Program-made: the position numbers and the translations under genes
Notes under the pieces: model-generated
Database searches by the model: none
Seen by the model: the letters and a program-made list of their open reading frames with translations, nothing else
Told to the model about the DNA's origin: nothing
Shown here: piece by piece, positions 5,967 to 15,264 of the stretch
Numbering within the stretch: the stretch's first letter is position 1
Layout of the letters: every line of letters begins with the position of its first letter
Assembly (NCBI RefSeq): GCF_019343195.1
Contig: NZ_RPHB01000004.1
Span: 1-64,000 of the forward strand
From: Arthrospiribacter ruber
GTDB taxonomy: Bacteria; Bacteroidota; Bacteroidia; Cytophagales; Cyclobacteriaceae
Direction: 5' to 3'
Length of the DNA stretch: 64,000 nucleotides

Positions 5967-8429
5967 TTAAAATGCCGTGGTCAATGATAAATTGATCAAA
6001 AAGTTTTCATGAATTACAGGGTTGGCATATGCTCCCCAGCGATAAAATGCCCCAATACCAATCCCCTGATACCCAAAACCGGATTTGTATTTGACCAGGT
6101 TCTGTAGTTCTATACCTGATTCTAAATAACCGCGTTCCATGGTTTTGAATCCGAGATTCTCTGCTAGGGATGGATCTAGAAGGCTGCCAATTGCAAAGCT
6201 TTGAATCAAATTCAATTGAGGAGCAAAACCTACCCAGCCTGCTTTGCGATCAAACAATGGCCCTGTTAAGTGTGAATATGTGGACTGTATGGCCCTGTCT
6301 GATAAAAATTCATAGATCCGCATGGTCTGTAAATAGCCTGGCAAAGAGATGGATATTTCCTGTTCTTGAGGTCGTATGCCGAACCCTGTATTCAAATAAG
6401 AAGGAGGTAATGATTCTCCCCAAGCTCCCATTCCGGAGAATAGAAACCGATTCAAAGAAACCCCTTTCTTCCATTCATGCTGCACTTTCAGTGCTATTTT
6501 CCAAAAATCAACATTGCTGCCCAATATTTCAGGAATTGCTTTGGAAATATGCAAATTGAAGATTGGGTAAGAAGGAGGGCCGGGAAGAAAACCTGAACCT
6601 ATTTTGGAGAGTTTTTCATGGGCATTGTATCTAATATTCAGTCCAACTTCTGCTGCCCGAAAAGAGGAAAGGTTACCCTCTTCTGTGAAAGCTGAATGAT
6701 CGACCCATAGTGGAACCCTATCTTCAAGACTGCTAGCGATGGATACTTTCACATTGCGAAGTGGTATTTGGGAAAATGAAAATGAAAAACGCTCTACCTG
6801 ATCCATTCTTTCGGCTAGAAATTCACGGAATATATCACTGGACCTGCTAAAGCTGTTTGATTTGATGAAAGGTACATGACCGATTTCAACAATGTCATGG
6901 CTATAATAGAACATCAACCGACTATCCTTTCTGTTTAAAAACAATGTCTCAATCCCTCCTCCATATTTCCATGCCCGGTCTCTAAATCCATATCGAAAAT
7001 AACCTTCAGTCCGAAACCATTCCGAAAGCTTTTGATTAGAGGAAATCCCCAGTCCAAGGGCAAAACCTTCATGCTGATTGAGTCTGAATAATCTGTTGGG
7101 CAGCAAATCAACAGGTCCAAGCGGTATTCTGCCTAAACTCAGTTGAGTCATCACTTGGGAAAAAGTATTTAGGCGTTCAAGGGTTTTATCATCCAATTCT
7201 TCGAAGCGTTTGTAGGTAAGAGATTCAGCCTCTGAAAGACTGTCCCGCCTATAATCCTCCATTGGGAAATCCTCGTTTTGAATATCAAAGACCATCGCAA
7301 CAGGGCTGATTGTTCGGGTTTTCAAATCATGATTTATTCTAACATCAGAAATAAAATTCTGATTGATCAGCTTGAGCGGGCGTCCTTCAATGTCAAAATC
7401 TGCCATCAAATATTTGCTATTTATCTGTTCAGGAAACCAATGTTTTCCATCCCATTTATTTTTCTGCTGAAGCTCAAATTGGAGGGTTCCTCCATTTTCC
7501 AAAGACTTGAATACCATATTTTCCAGGGCAAACAAATTGGAAGACACGGCCATAATTCCCTGGCCAAGCAAATACCCTTTGCCTTTTTGAGCTTGGAAAC
7601 TTATGATGTAGGAAGTTCCAGATTCATTCTGGATGCTGTCTTCCAAAAAGTAGTCATATTTTCTCAACCCCTCTTTAGATAAAGGATTAAGATAAGGGAT
7701 GTCAAAAACTATGATATGGTCTTCATATAATGAAAAAGGCTGAAAAGTACTGGAAACCAAGGCGATGACAGGGCTTTTAATACCTGACATTTTAGATGAT
7801 TTTATGGTTTCGTTTCGGTTACCGGGCTTTTTAAAAGTGATTTCAGAAAAACTTTCGGAGATAAAAATATGACCACCTTTAAGTTCAGAATCAATTTTTA
7901 CTGAAAGGGTATCGCCTATTTCAGCTTCTTTTAAAGAAAAAACCAGTTTGTTATAAGCGTTGTATTGATAGGCATTGAGATTTTCAGGGTCATTTATTTT
8001 TTTATTGTCTATTGCGGATCTGATGATTTTCAAAGCAGGATTTTCCCCGGCAAGAAATATCATTTCAGCCATTTCAATTTGCTTGGGAAAAAGGTATATA
8101 CTGCCTGATGCATCAATGGATCTGATTGGAAGCAGTTGGATTTTAAACCCTACATGGGAAATGACCAGGCTGTCAGTTTCTGAATTTGGACTTAACTTGA
8201 ATTCACCTCTGATATCAGTTACAGTGCCTTGATTTTCAAAACCTTTGAAATATACATGGGCAAATGGTACAGGCTCTTTGGTTTCAGAATTCAAAACCCT
8301 TCCTTTGGTAAAATCTGTTCTCTCCTGAGCCAAAATTGGAGAAAGTAATCCAAAAAAAGCTTGAAAAAAGACTGCCAGAAAAATGGGCAGTCTTTTATAT
8401 GTACAGGAAGGATTTGGTTTGAGCACCAT
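5967..8429 (-). CDS. DUF5686 outer-membrane protein with N-terminal CarboxypepD_reg-like domain
   Basis: This 820-aa exported protein has a signal segment (about 12-34, LPIFLAVFFQAFFGLLSPILA). A carboxypeptidase-regulatory-like beta-sandwich follows (about 40-120, VLNSETKEPVPFAHVYFKG). A long DUF5686 region then runs to a C-terminal Phe (LINLSLTTAF), as expected of an outer-membrane barrel. This architecture is common in Bacteroidota and its function is unknown. It probably acts in the outer membrane or at its inner face. The gene lies 52 bp downstream of the ABC permease/M1 peptidase gene in the same direction, suggesting a shared envelope role. Confidence 0.85.
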   Translation of the reverse strand: MVLKPNPSCTYKRLPIFLAVFFQAFFGLLSPILAQERTDFTKGRVLNSETKEPVPFAHVYFKGFENQGTVTDIRGEFKLSPNSETDSLVISHVGFKIQLLPIRSIDASGSIYLFPKQIEMAEMIFLAGENPALKIIRSAIDNKKINDPENLNAYQYNAYNKLVFSLKEAEIGDTLSVKIDSELKGGHIFISESFSEITFKKPGNRNETIKSSKMSGIKSPVIALVSSTFQPFSLYEDHIIVFDIPYLNPLSKEGLRKYDYFLEDSIQNESGTSYIISFQAQKGKGYLLGQGIMAVSSNLFALENMVFKSLENGGTLQFELQQKNKWDGKHWFPEQINSKYLMADFDIEGRPLKLINQNFISDVRINHDLKTRTISPVAMVFDIQNEDFPMEDYRRDSLSEAESLTYKRFEELDDKTLERLNTFSQVMTQLSLGRIPLGPVDLLPNRLFRLNQHEGFALGLGISSNQKLSEWFRTEGYFRYGFRDRAWKYGGGIETLFLNRKDSRLMFYYSHDIVEIGHVPFIKSNSFSRSSDIFREFLAERMDQVERFSFSFSQIPLRNVKVSIASSLEDRVPLWVDHSAFTEEGNLSSFRAAEVGLNIRYNAHEKLSKIGSGFLPGPPSYPIFNLHISKAIPEILGSNVDFWKIALKVQHEWKKGVSLNRFLFSGMGAWGESLPPSYLNTGFGIRPQEQEISISLPGYLQTMRIYEFLSDRAIQSTYSHLTGPLFDRKAGWVGFAPQLNLIQSFAIGSLLDPSLAENLGFKTMERGYLESGIELQNLVKYKSGFGYQGIGIGAFYRWGAYANPVIHENFLINLSLTTAF

Positions 8430-8481
8430 ACGATTTATTTTCCTGATTTAGGAATCATTTCCCACTAGGTTGTATACCAAA

Positions 8482-11400
8482 TTAATTGAGGTTGACCTTC
8501 TTGATATTGTCCCCAGGAACTCTATCGATTAGATAATTGTAAGGATCAATACCCACGGTTTGAGGTTTGGATTTGGTTCTGAAAGTAAAACTGTTTTCTT
8601 CCTTATCAATTTTTAATCTTTCGTAAATCAAAGGCTCACCCAAAAGTTTTTTATTATCTGTATAACCAAATACACCTACATCAATATAGTCTGCAATGGG
8701 AACAGCACTTTCTTTACCCAATGAATCTGATCTGAACTTTTTAGATTCTGTGGTAAATTCAACTATATATTCTTCTCCTTCTTGGGTAATGTTAGCATCA
8801 ACTACCCGGTTGGAAAATAGTGTGATATTCAGGAACAAATCATCGATGACATATTGTAGACTGTCAGGTGTATTGGCCCGAAATGCCCTGACGGCATCCA
8901 TGGAAGTGGGGTAGGGGGCTCCTTGATAACCAAACTCAGCTATCAGATTTTTCAATGCCGCATTGACCTGATCTTCTCCTATCATTTCTTTCAGGTAGTA
9001 CATGGCCACAGAACCTTTTTCATAGTGAATATAGCCCTGCTGCTCAGTTTCAGCCAATGGCCGTTCTGCTTCATACTCACTTCCGCGGCCTCTTAGATAG
9101 CCATCCATTTCATATCTGAGGAATTTCCGCATTTTATCCCTGCCATATTCCTGTTCCATGACCATCAGAGCTGAATACTGCGTAATGGCCTCCATCAATA
9201 ATTCCGCCCCACGCATCTTGGCAGCAATCACCTGATGCGCCCAATACTGATGGGCAGTTTCATGCGCAGTTACATAAAATACCAGATCAATATCGTCCTC
9301 GGTGACATTCCTGAGGTCTGTGATAAATCCCAGTCTTTCGCTGTATGGCATGGTTCCAGGAAATGATTGGGCAAAACCTGCATACCTAGGAAATTCAACA
9401 ATCCTCAGCTGACTGTGGTGATATGGTCCAAAATGCTTTGTATAATAGTCCAAAGATTTTTTCATGGCATTGGCAAAGTTCGGAATGTTGTATTCATGAC
9501 CCTTGGTGTAATATACTTCGATATCTACATCCTGCCATTGCTGACGTTCGACTTGGTAATCTGCCGAAAGGAAAGAAGTGAAATGAACGGATGGAGCTTC
9601 TTGCTGATACTCAAAATACCTTCTCCCATTTTCTTCCCATTCCCTGACAAGCTTGCCTGGACTTATGGCAATCTGACCAGCCTCAGTACCAATTATCGAC
9701 TTCACCTCAATCCAATCACTGCTGTTGGTGATATAATGGTAATTTCTAGCCTCTAGGTTGTTTTCATCCAAAGAAGGCATACGTTTTCTTTCGGGTAGGT
9801 CTTTTTTTCTTCGCTTATTTCTATCCCTTAATTCATTATCAGGCTGGTATCCGATATCAGGAACCATTTCCATGGAATAAAAGAAGCTGCCATTTTCTAC
9901 AATTCTGGTATTTGAGACCCTGTTTTCAAAGCCTTTTGTACGCTTTTCTCCAGTTATGAAAACTTCGAGTTGATCACCGGGAAGCATTGGGTTAGAAAGC
10001 TCGTAAATTCTATACCCCAACTCCGTATCATTTTCTTTAATTTCTGCCCCTTCAATAATTAAGCTTAAGGGGTTCTTGGTGTCTGAAATGGAAAAATGCA
10101 ATTCCGTAAGAGGTACATTTGATTTATTCTCCAAGATGCCTTTGACCTCAAATTCCAAATCCCTCTCAGATGGATAAAGCTCAATATGATAATCTATGCT
10201 GATCCATTTGGGTTGTGGTATACCTTCATATAACTTGTAGGTATTTTCATAATCTACCTGTTTTCTTTCTACCTGATCACTGGATTCATAGTCATTTAAG
10301 ACCAGTGTATTGTAATATACATTGAAGCCGACCAAAACGAATATGACAAAAATAGAGGTAATCAGGATTTTGCTACTTTTCAATCTGGTGGTAGCTTCCT
10401 GCCACCTGCTTTTCAGGTCTAGGGATTTACCTCTGGAAAGAAAAAGGTAGCTTACGTAAATCAATATCATGGCAAATGCTGCCCAGTAGAGTTGAAACCA
10501 GAAAGTAGCAGTTTGCCAAGGACCAAAACCATTTAGGTCAGAGTAAGTTCCTCTCGGTACCGATCCATAACTAACCATCAAGGTTTCTACTTCCAAAGCC
10601 TGCCAAACAAAATCTATGGCAATGATAAATACTACAAAGGCAAAATAGGCGATATATCGGTTATTGATCAGATAGTGGAAGAAAACAGCCAATATGGTCA
10701 AATAAGTAAAGAACAGAAACTCGTTGACCAAAAGTGATCTGAAATATACTCCAAGCTCAAAATTGAAGTAGCTATAGGAAGCCTGGGCAATCACACCAAT
10801 CAATATCGTAATGACAAGGATCAGTTGCACACTAAGTAGGAGTGCAGTGATCTTGGAAGAAAGGAAAAGCCCGGTGGCAGTCGGGGTTGCATCTTTGATT
10901 TCATCCAGCTTAACATCCCTGTCCCGCCAGACCAATACACCAGAATAGAAAATAACAATACCTATCAGAAATAATGAGAAGGCTCCTTGTATGCTTTCAA
11001 CTACATCATAGGTTAAAGGATAATTACTACTCCCATACCTTCCTGTAAATAGTGTCAGGGAGGTGACTAAATTGATGATTCCAATGATCAAAATGATAAT
11101 AAAAGTCTGGTTTTTGACAATGGCTTTCAGTTCAAAGGCCGTCAACTTTAAAAACACCCTCAAAGAAAATGTTGTGGCAGGTTTTTGTTGGATAGCTGGC
11201 ATCCTAAGAGAGATAGGATTTTGCAATTCTGGTTGATCAACATTCTTTTTCTTCTTGGCTTTTTCCTTTTTCTGTTGAAAGGAAAACCTACTGTAAAGCA
11301 CCAGAAGAAAAAGTGTGGCAATTCCCATCCAAAAAAGTCTGTTCCACAAGAAATCTCCCTGCAATCCCGCTGCTGTGGTATTCAATTCTTCTACAGTAGC

Positions 11401-12063
11401 ATATTTGGTAGCAAGATTCAAAGGAGAAAAGCCGAATGGGTCAAGTAGATTTGCGAGCCATTCTTTTTCTATATCGGCAATAAACCTTCCAGATACAGCA
11501 TATAATACCAGAAGCCCCATGGCTCCGATATAAGAAACCATATTGTTTCGGAATGTAATTGCTAAAGCAAAAGTAAGAACGCCAATAATGAAAGTATTGG
11601 GAATACCAAAAGTCAACATTCCCTGGATATGGCCTTCCCAGTACAAAGGGCCGAAACGATTAGGATCTGCCCATGGCATCAAAGGCCCAATCAATGCACC
11701 AGCACTGATGCCCAACAAAGGAATCAGGGCGATCAAATAAGCACCTAAAAACTTCCCGAAGAAATAGGATGATTTTTTGATAGGGTATGAAAATAAAATA
11801 CCTGAAAAGCCTGAGTCAATATCTCTATTGGCAGTAGCATTCATAAATGCTGTTGTCATTAATAATGCAATCAGGGACATCACCCCATAGTATTGCTGTA
11901 TCACAGATGGGGCATTCTTCTTGACACTTGTAGTAGCTCCACCGATCTGTATTTCATCACTGCTGACAGCTCCAAACACCAAAAGACCAATGATCAGAAA
12001 AAATATCCAGAGCATGGGGCTTTTGATCCAAGTCTTAATTTCTTTTTTTAGGAAAACAAACAT
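8482..12063 (-). CDS. ABC-2 type permease fused to an M1-family metallopeptidase domain
   Basis: This 1193-aa fusion has residues 1-570 with two sets of about six membrane segments of the ABC-2 permease type, starting MFVFLKKEIKTWIKSPMLWI. Residues of about 600-1193 form a periplasmic M1 aminopeptidase-like domain. The zinc site is complete: HETAHQYWAHQV (about 930) with the second-helix Glu in LLMEAITQYSAL. The GAMEN exopeptidase motif is not seen. The corresponding stretch reads GFAQSFPGTMPYSERLGFIT. It presumably works with the ATPase encoded 16 bp upstream (12080-12952) to move or process peptides or to mechanically remodel envelope proteins; the substrate is unknown. The fusion type is known in Bacteroidota, so it is not an assembly artefact. 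Confidence 0.92.
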   Translation of the reverse strand: MFVFLKKEIKTWIKSPMLWIFFLIIGLLVFGAVSSDEIQIGGATTSVKKNAPSVIQQYYGVMSLIALLMTTAFMNATANRDIDSGFSGILFSYPIKKSSYFFGKFLGAYLIALIPLLGISAGALIGPLMPWADPNRFGPLYWEGHIQGMLTFGIPNTFIIGVLTFALAITFRNNMVSYIGAMGLLVLYAVSGRFIADIEKEWLANLLDPFGFSPLNLATKYATVEELNTTAAGLQGDFLWNRLFWMGIATLFLLVLYSRFSFQQKKEKAKKKKNVDQPELQNPISLRMPAIQQKPATTFSLRVFLKLTAFELKAIVKNQTFIIILIIGIINLVTSLTLFTGRYGSSNYPLTYDVVESIQGAFSLFLIGIVIFYSGVLVWRDRDVKLDEIKDATPTATGLFLSSKITALLLSVQLILVITILIGVIAQASYSYFNFELGVYFRSLLVNEFLFFTYLTILAVFFHYLINNRYIAYFAFVVFIIAIDFVWQALEVETLMVSYGSVPRGTYSDLNGFGPWQTATFWFQLYWAAFAMILIYVSYLFLSRGKSLDLKSRWQEATTRLKSSKILITSIFVIFVLVGFNVYYNTLVLNDYESSDQVERKQVDYENTYKLYEGIPQPKWISIDYHIELYPSERDLEFEVKGILENKSNVPLTELHFSISDTKNPLSLIIEGAEIKENDTELGYRIYELSNPMLPGDQLEVFITGEKRTKGFENRVSNTRIVENGSFFYSMEMVPDIGYQPDNELRDRNKRRKKDLPERKRMPSLDENNLEARNYHYITNSSDWIEVKSIIGTEAGQIAISPGKLVREWEENGRRYFEYQQEAPSVHFTSFLSADYQVERQQWQDVDIEVYYTKGHEYNIPNFANAMKKSLDYYTKHFGPYHHSQLRIVEFPRYAGFAQSFPGTMPYSERLGFITDLRNVTEDDIDLVFYVTAHETAHQYWAHQVIAAKMRGAELLMEAITQYSALMVMEQEYGRDKMRKFLRYEMDGYLRGRGSEYEAERPLAETEQQGYIHYEKGSVAMYYLKEMIGEDQVNAALKNLIAEFGYQGAPYPTSMDAVRAFRANTPDSLQYVIDDLFLNITLFSNRVVDANITQEGEEYIVEFTTESKKFRSDSLGKESAVPIADYIDVGVFGYTDNKKLLGEPLIYERLKIDKEENSFTFRTKSKPQTVGIDPYNYLIDRVPGDNIKKVNLN

Positions 12064-12079
12064 AATCAGGAGTTTAGGA

Positions 12080-12952
12080 TTAAATCAATTGGTTGATCTT
12101 AGCAAAAAAAACATCTTCCAGATTGGCATCAGCTGGAGTAAAACCTTCCTCGGGTGCTTGCTGGGCAAAAACATGTATCAACGGTTTGCCACCTACTAAC
12201 TTGTCACTGATCACATCATGCTTTTCTCTGTAATCCGGCAGGTTATTCTTTTCTACACTTTTTTCATAAACTTTCCCCTGGATCAGGTCAAGTGCATCAT
12301 CCACTGTTCCATTATAGAGCATTTCACCTTGGTTCATAATGGCCATTTGGGTACACAGCTCCCTGACATCCTGTACAATATGGGTAGAAAGGATCAAAAT
12401 GGCTTCTTCACCGATTTCACTGAGCAGGTTGTAAAAACGGTTTCGTTCCCCTGGATCCAAACCTGCCGTAGGCTCATCCACAATGATCAACTTTGGATTT
12501 CCAATCAGGCATTGTGCAATGCCAAAGCGTTGACGCATACCGCCGGAATAGGATTTGACAGCTTTCTTTCTATGTTCATATAAATTAACTTTTTGTAAAA
12601 GGTACGCTACCAACTCTTTTCTCTCCTTACTTACTGTGACTCCTTTGAGTAAAGCTAGATGATCTAATAGCTCCACCGCTGAACTTCTTGGGTATACCCC
12701 AAATTCCTGGGGAAGATAGCCTAAAATCCCCCTAACCTTATCTTTCTCTTTGAGAACATCTATTTCCCCCAACCTGACTTCACCACTATCGGCTTCTTGT
12801 AAGGTTGCCAGTGTTCGCATCAAAGAAGATTTTCCGGCACCATTGGGACCAAGTAGTCCAAACATTCCTTTTCCAATGGTGAGGCTTACATCCTTCAGGG
12901 CGTGCACTCCATTTGCATATTGTTTGTTAAGGTTGAGAATTTCAAGTTTCAT
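12080..12952 (-). CDS. ABC transporter ATP-binding protein
   Basis: This cytoplasmic ATPase energises the fused permease/peptidase encoded just downstream. The nucleotide-binding domain holds Walker A (GLLGPNGAGKSSLMRTLA, about 31-48), the Q-loop (GYLPQEFGVYP), the signature YSGGMRQRFGIAQ, Walker B (LIIVDEPTAGLDP) and the switch His (LSTHIVQDV). The C-terminal 80 residues are an accessory tail ending NLEDVFFAKINQLI. The start is placed at ATG 12950-12952 (MKLEILNLNKQYANG), the family start. An upstream in-frame ATG at 12988 would add 12 unrelated residues. It is the first gene of the co-directional block ending at the LytTR regulator. Confidence 0.94.
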   Translation of the reverse strand: MKLEILNLNKQYANGVHALKDVSLTIGKGMFGLLGPNGAGKSSLMRTLATLQEADSGEVRLGEIDVLKEKDKVRGILGYLPQEFGVYPRSSAVELLDHLALLKGVTVSKERKELVAYLLQKVNLYEHRKKAVKSYSGGMRQRFGIAQCLIGNPKLIIVDEPTAGLDPGERNRFYNLLSEIGEEAILILSTHIVQDVRELCTQMAIMNQGEMLYNGTVDDALDLIQGKVYEKSVEKNNLPDYREKHDVISDKLVGGKPLIHVFAQQAPEEGFTPADANLEDVFFAKINQLI

Positions 12953-13052
12953 AGATTGAAGTTTTTGGTTAATGGAAATGGGGAGCAACTTAGATCAAGT
13001 TTGATTGCTCACTGTAAAATAGTTGATTTAGTTAATTAAAATGCTAGTAGAC

Positions 13053-13927
13053 TTAGAAAATAATTGGTTCTACCTTATAGCCCTGATCTTTGAGCAATTG
13101 AATGACACCTGTTTCGGTCGGAAGATGTGCAGCACCCACAGCTACAAATGTTGAGGCTCGCTTGATCAATTCTTCTATCTAAACTATCCAACTCTTGTTT
13201 CTTTCAGCCAATAAAAGGTCGGCATACTCTTGAAATAGAGGAGAGTCCATTACAAGCCCATACATCCTGTCAATATCCTGGCTGGTGTAAGCATCCATTA
13301 AATCAAGGAATTCCTCTGTCATATTTTTTCAGTAATGGACTTGACAATTTCATCGATTTGAAATTTATGTGGGATTTTGTCAAAAATGGACATTTGAAAC
13401 TCGATGGTTTCCAATCCGACTACTTGTTTGCTATCTTTATTCATGGTTTCCGAAAGGAAATTTTCATAGGATACAGCTGAAGAACAAGGCAAACTACCTT
13501 GGATTAATAGGGAAGAGATAACAAAGGGCTTTAAAATTCCTAATTGGTCAATACCTGCTCCGAATTTTGCTGTGAAATACTCATTTACAGTGTCAATTTG
13601 CTCAGGGTTTAAGTCTTCTTTGATGTTTCTCATCTCTTGATTTACGGATAGCATCTGCATATTAGCCATCATTTCAGGGTCAGTCACATCGATTTCTAAG
13701 GCCAGCTGATCGCTTGCTTTTAAGGCAGCTTCAATTTGTTCATTCATCAAAAAGTTGTCTTCACAAATAACGTGGATTGTTCCAAACAGATAGGAGGGAC
13801 TTTCCAAACCATTTCCTGAGATTTTCCAAAGAAGAGATTTTTCTTTGATTACAGTTCCATATGCATCATAGATACCCACAAAGGATATCGTGAATAGTAA
13901 AGTGAAGAATCTTAATAGTGTTTTCAT
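13053..13927 (-). pseudogene. TraB/GumN-family gene with a frameshift and a nonsense codon
   Basis: The first 202 codons encode a signal peptide and the TraB/GumN core (LLWKISGNGLESPSYLFGTI, LALEIDV, VVGLETIEFQMSIFDKI). The frame then ends at TGA 13319-13321. The family continues in another frame immediately after a run of six A (T-run 13324-13329 on the plus strand): MTEEFLDLMDAYTSQDIDRM, then LLLAERNKSWIV, a TAG at 13179-13181, IEELIKRASTFVAVGAAHLP, and the natural stop at 13053-13055. One extra A in the run would restore the first break, and a Lys codon would replace the TAG. Two independent lesions argue against a sequencing slip. The diagnostic VGAAHLP motif is cut off, so the product should be inactive. 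Intact members resemble Tiki-type membrane-associated metalloproteases. Confidence 0.9.
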
Positions 13928-14337
13928 GTGTCTATTTTTGTTTTTCAGTTGTCATCCAGATTGGTCGGGACAGGCTATAGAATCTCGCGTGCCTAATAGT
14001 CATCACTATATGTGTCGCTTATGTCATGCTCGATTTCTTGATGTTATCTTTTAACTCCATGCAAAGATGAAAAGCTTAAAACTCAAAATATGGGGAGATT
14101 ACATCAATAAAGATAATGGGAGATAAGTGATGAAAAAGGGTATTCCTAAGTAAGGATTTGATAGAATTGCATACCATCTCTGCCTGGCGATTTGACAGGT
14201 TCTTCATTGGGCTCACTCGAAGTATAAGCATACATCTTAATTTGCCCGCTTTGAATCTGGCATACCTGAGGTTTTTTCAGCAAGCCCTACTTAATCGATG
14301 GGTAATGTTGAATAGCCGTATTTCTTAGGCATTGATT
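13928..14337. other. Gap without a supported gene; holds a 47-codon orphan coding-like fragment
   Basis: On the minus strand the frame 14146-14289 reads KKPQVCQIQSGQIKMYAY then TSSEPNEEPVKSPGRDGMQF and ends YQILT at TAG 14146-14148. It is opened by an upstream TAG and has no start at a sensible place, so it looks like the 3' remnant of a lost gene, whose family I do not recognise. The rest of the gap (13928-14145) shows no ORF, hairpin or promoter I can support. It lies between two broken genes and is probably decayed DNA. Confidence 0.4.
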
Positions 14338-14745
14338 TTAGAATTCCTTTAGCACTAAATAAGTTGTATAAATAATATAGGTCAGCATAAGTGCACCCGA
14401 TTCCCATCGATCTACACTTTTCTTTTGCCCGGTAAGCATTGTGGTCAAAAGAAAGAATGTGCCTCCAATAAGCATGTATAAATCTAAATTAAATTTTGGA
14501 TTATACTCAAATGGTTGAATGATGCCACTTATGGATAGGATCAATAGTATATTAAATATATTGGAGCCTATAATATTGACAACCAATTCAGGAGCTGAAG
14601 TTCCGAAAGCAACTATGGTCAAACCAATTATCAGATCAGAAACTCTATATTTTTTAGCTAAGGAAGAAGCTCCGTCAACCAGCCAACTGGCTCCAAAAAT
14701 AAGGGAGACAAAACCTAGAATTACAAGTGCAAACTCTACAATCAT
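14338..14745 (-). pseudogene. Half-size CaCA (Na+/Ca2+ exchanger, YrbG-like) gene with internal deletion
   Basis: Intact YrbG-type exchangers have about 310-320 aa in two inverted halves, each with a GTSxPE alpha motif followed by GNxxGSNxxN. This ORF has 135 aa. It starts like the N-half (FGASWLVDGASSLAKKYRVS, then IGLTIVAFGTSAPELVV). At about 14574-14578 it jumps straight to NIIGSNIFNILLILSISG and finishes with the C-terminal half's last helices (RWESGALMLTYIIYTTYLVL). About 175 residues are missing, in frame. A simple origin is recombination between the two alpha repeats. Whether the short product folds, for example as a dimer, is unknown. I treat it as a probable pseudogene. Confidence 0.75.
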
Positions 14746-14807
14746 AATGATTTGAAATATTTCTCAAATTAAACCAAGAATCTCGATATGAACATAAAAT
14801 CTAGCAC

Positions 14808-14815
14808 TAGATTTG
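14808..14815 (+). promoter_or_regulatory. Promoter -7 box TAGATTTG for the small lipoprotein gene
   Basis: This matches the Bacteroidota -7 consensus TAnnTTTG exactly, 43 bp before the ATG at 14859. No clear TTTG was found at the -33 distance, so the call rests on one box. Confidence 0.4.
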
Positions 14816-14858
14816 ATCAGTAATAGATGTCCGGTTTGGACTTTAAACCAACAAAAAA

Positions 14859-15044
14859 ATGAAACAAAAATTAGCTTTGATGCTGGTGACCGGTATGGCA
14901 CTCTTAGCATCTTGCGGCAACAAATCTACAGAAGATTCTGTGCAGAAACCTGTGGAAACAGAGCAAACAGAACAGCCTGCAGTAATTGAGGAAGTTACTC
15001 CCGTCGACAGTGTTCTGGAAGTGGAAAGTGACACTTTAAGTTAA
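14859..15044 (+). CDS. Small acidic lipoprotein, 61 aa
   Basis: The lipoprotein signal MKQKLALMLVTGMALLASC has the lipobox LASC with Cys19 as the expected lipidated residue. The mature part is about 42 residues, low in complexity and rich in Glu, Thr, Val and Pro (PVETEQTEQPAVIEEVTPVD), with no recognisable fold. It is a stand-alone gene with its own promoter-like box and a strong terminator, which supports real expression. Function is unknown. Anchoring in an envelope membrane is inferred from the lipobox only. Confidence 0.8.
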   Translation: MKQKLALMLVTGMALLASCGNKSTEDSVQKPVETEQTEQPAVIEEVTPVDSVLEVESDTLS

Positions 15045-15070
15045 ATCTAAAAGATTTATCAAGGATTAGA

Positions 15071-15097
15071 GGCCCGCAATAAAAAGCGGGCCTTTTT
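15071..15097 (+). terminator. Rho-independent terminator of the small lipoprotein gene
   Basis: Perfect 7-bp GC stem GGCCCGC (15071-15077) and GCGGGCC (15086-15092), loop of 8, then TTTTT. Confidence 0.9.
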
Positions 15098-15264
15098 AGT
15101 AATACTCCTAATAATTGCAGAAAAAATTCACCTCTATTATGCATTAATGTTGGCGATCAAATTATCTTTAATTTTTATTTCAAATAAGGTTTTCTCTATG
15201 TAAATCCTTTATAGGTTGATATAAAACAACAAAGCCCAATGCTATGCATCAGGCTTTTGATTAG

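Noticed and set aside
12953-12988. Longer start for the ABC ATPase
   Set aside because: The 12 extra residues are not family-like; the MKLEILNL start fits ABC ATPases.
14843-15034. Minus-strand ORF opposite the small lipoprotein gene
   Set aside because: Serine/threonine-rich shadow of the real lipoprotein frame, which has a lipobox, promoter box and terminator.
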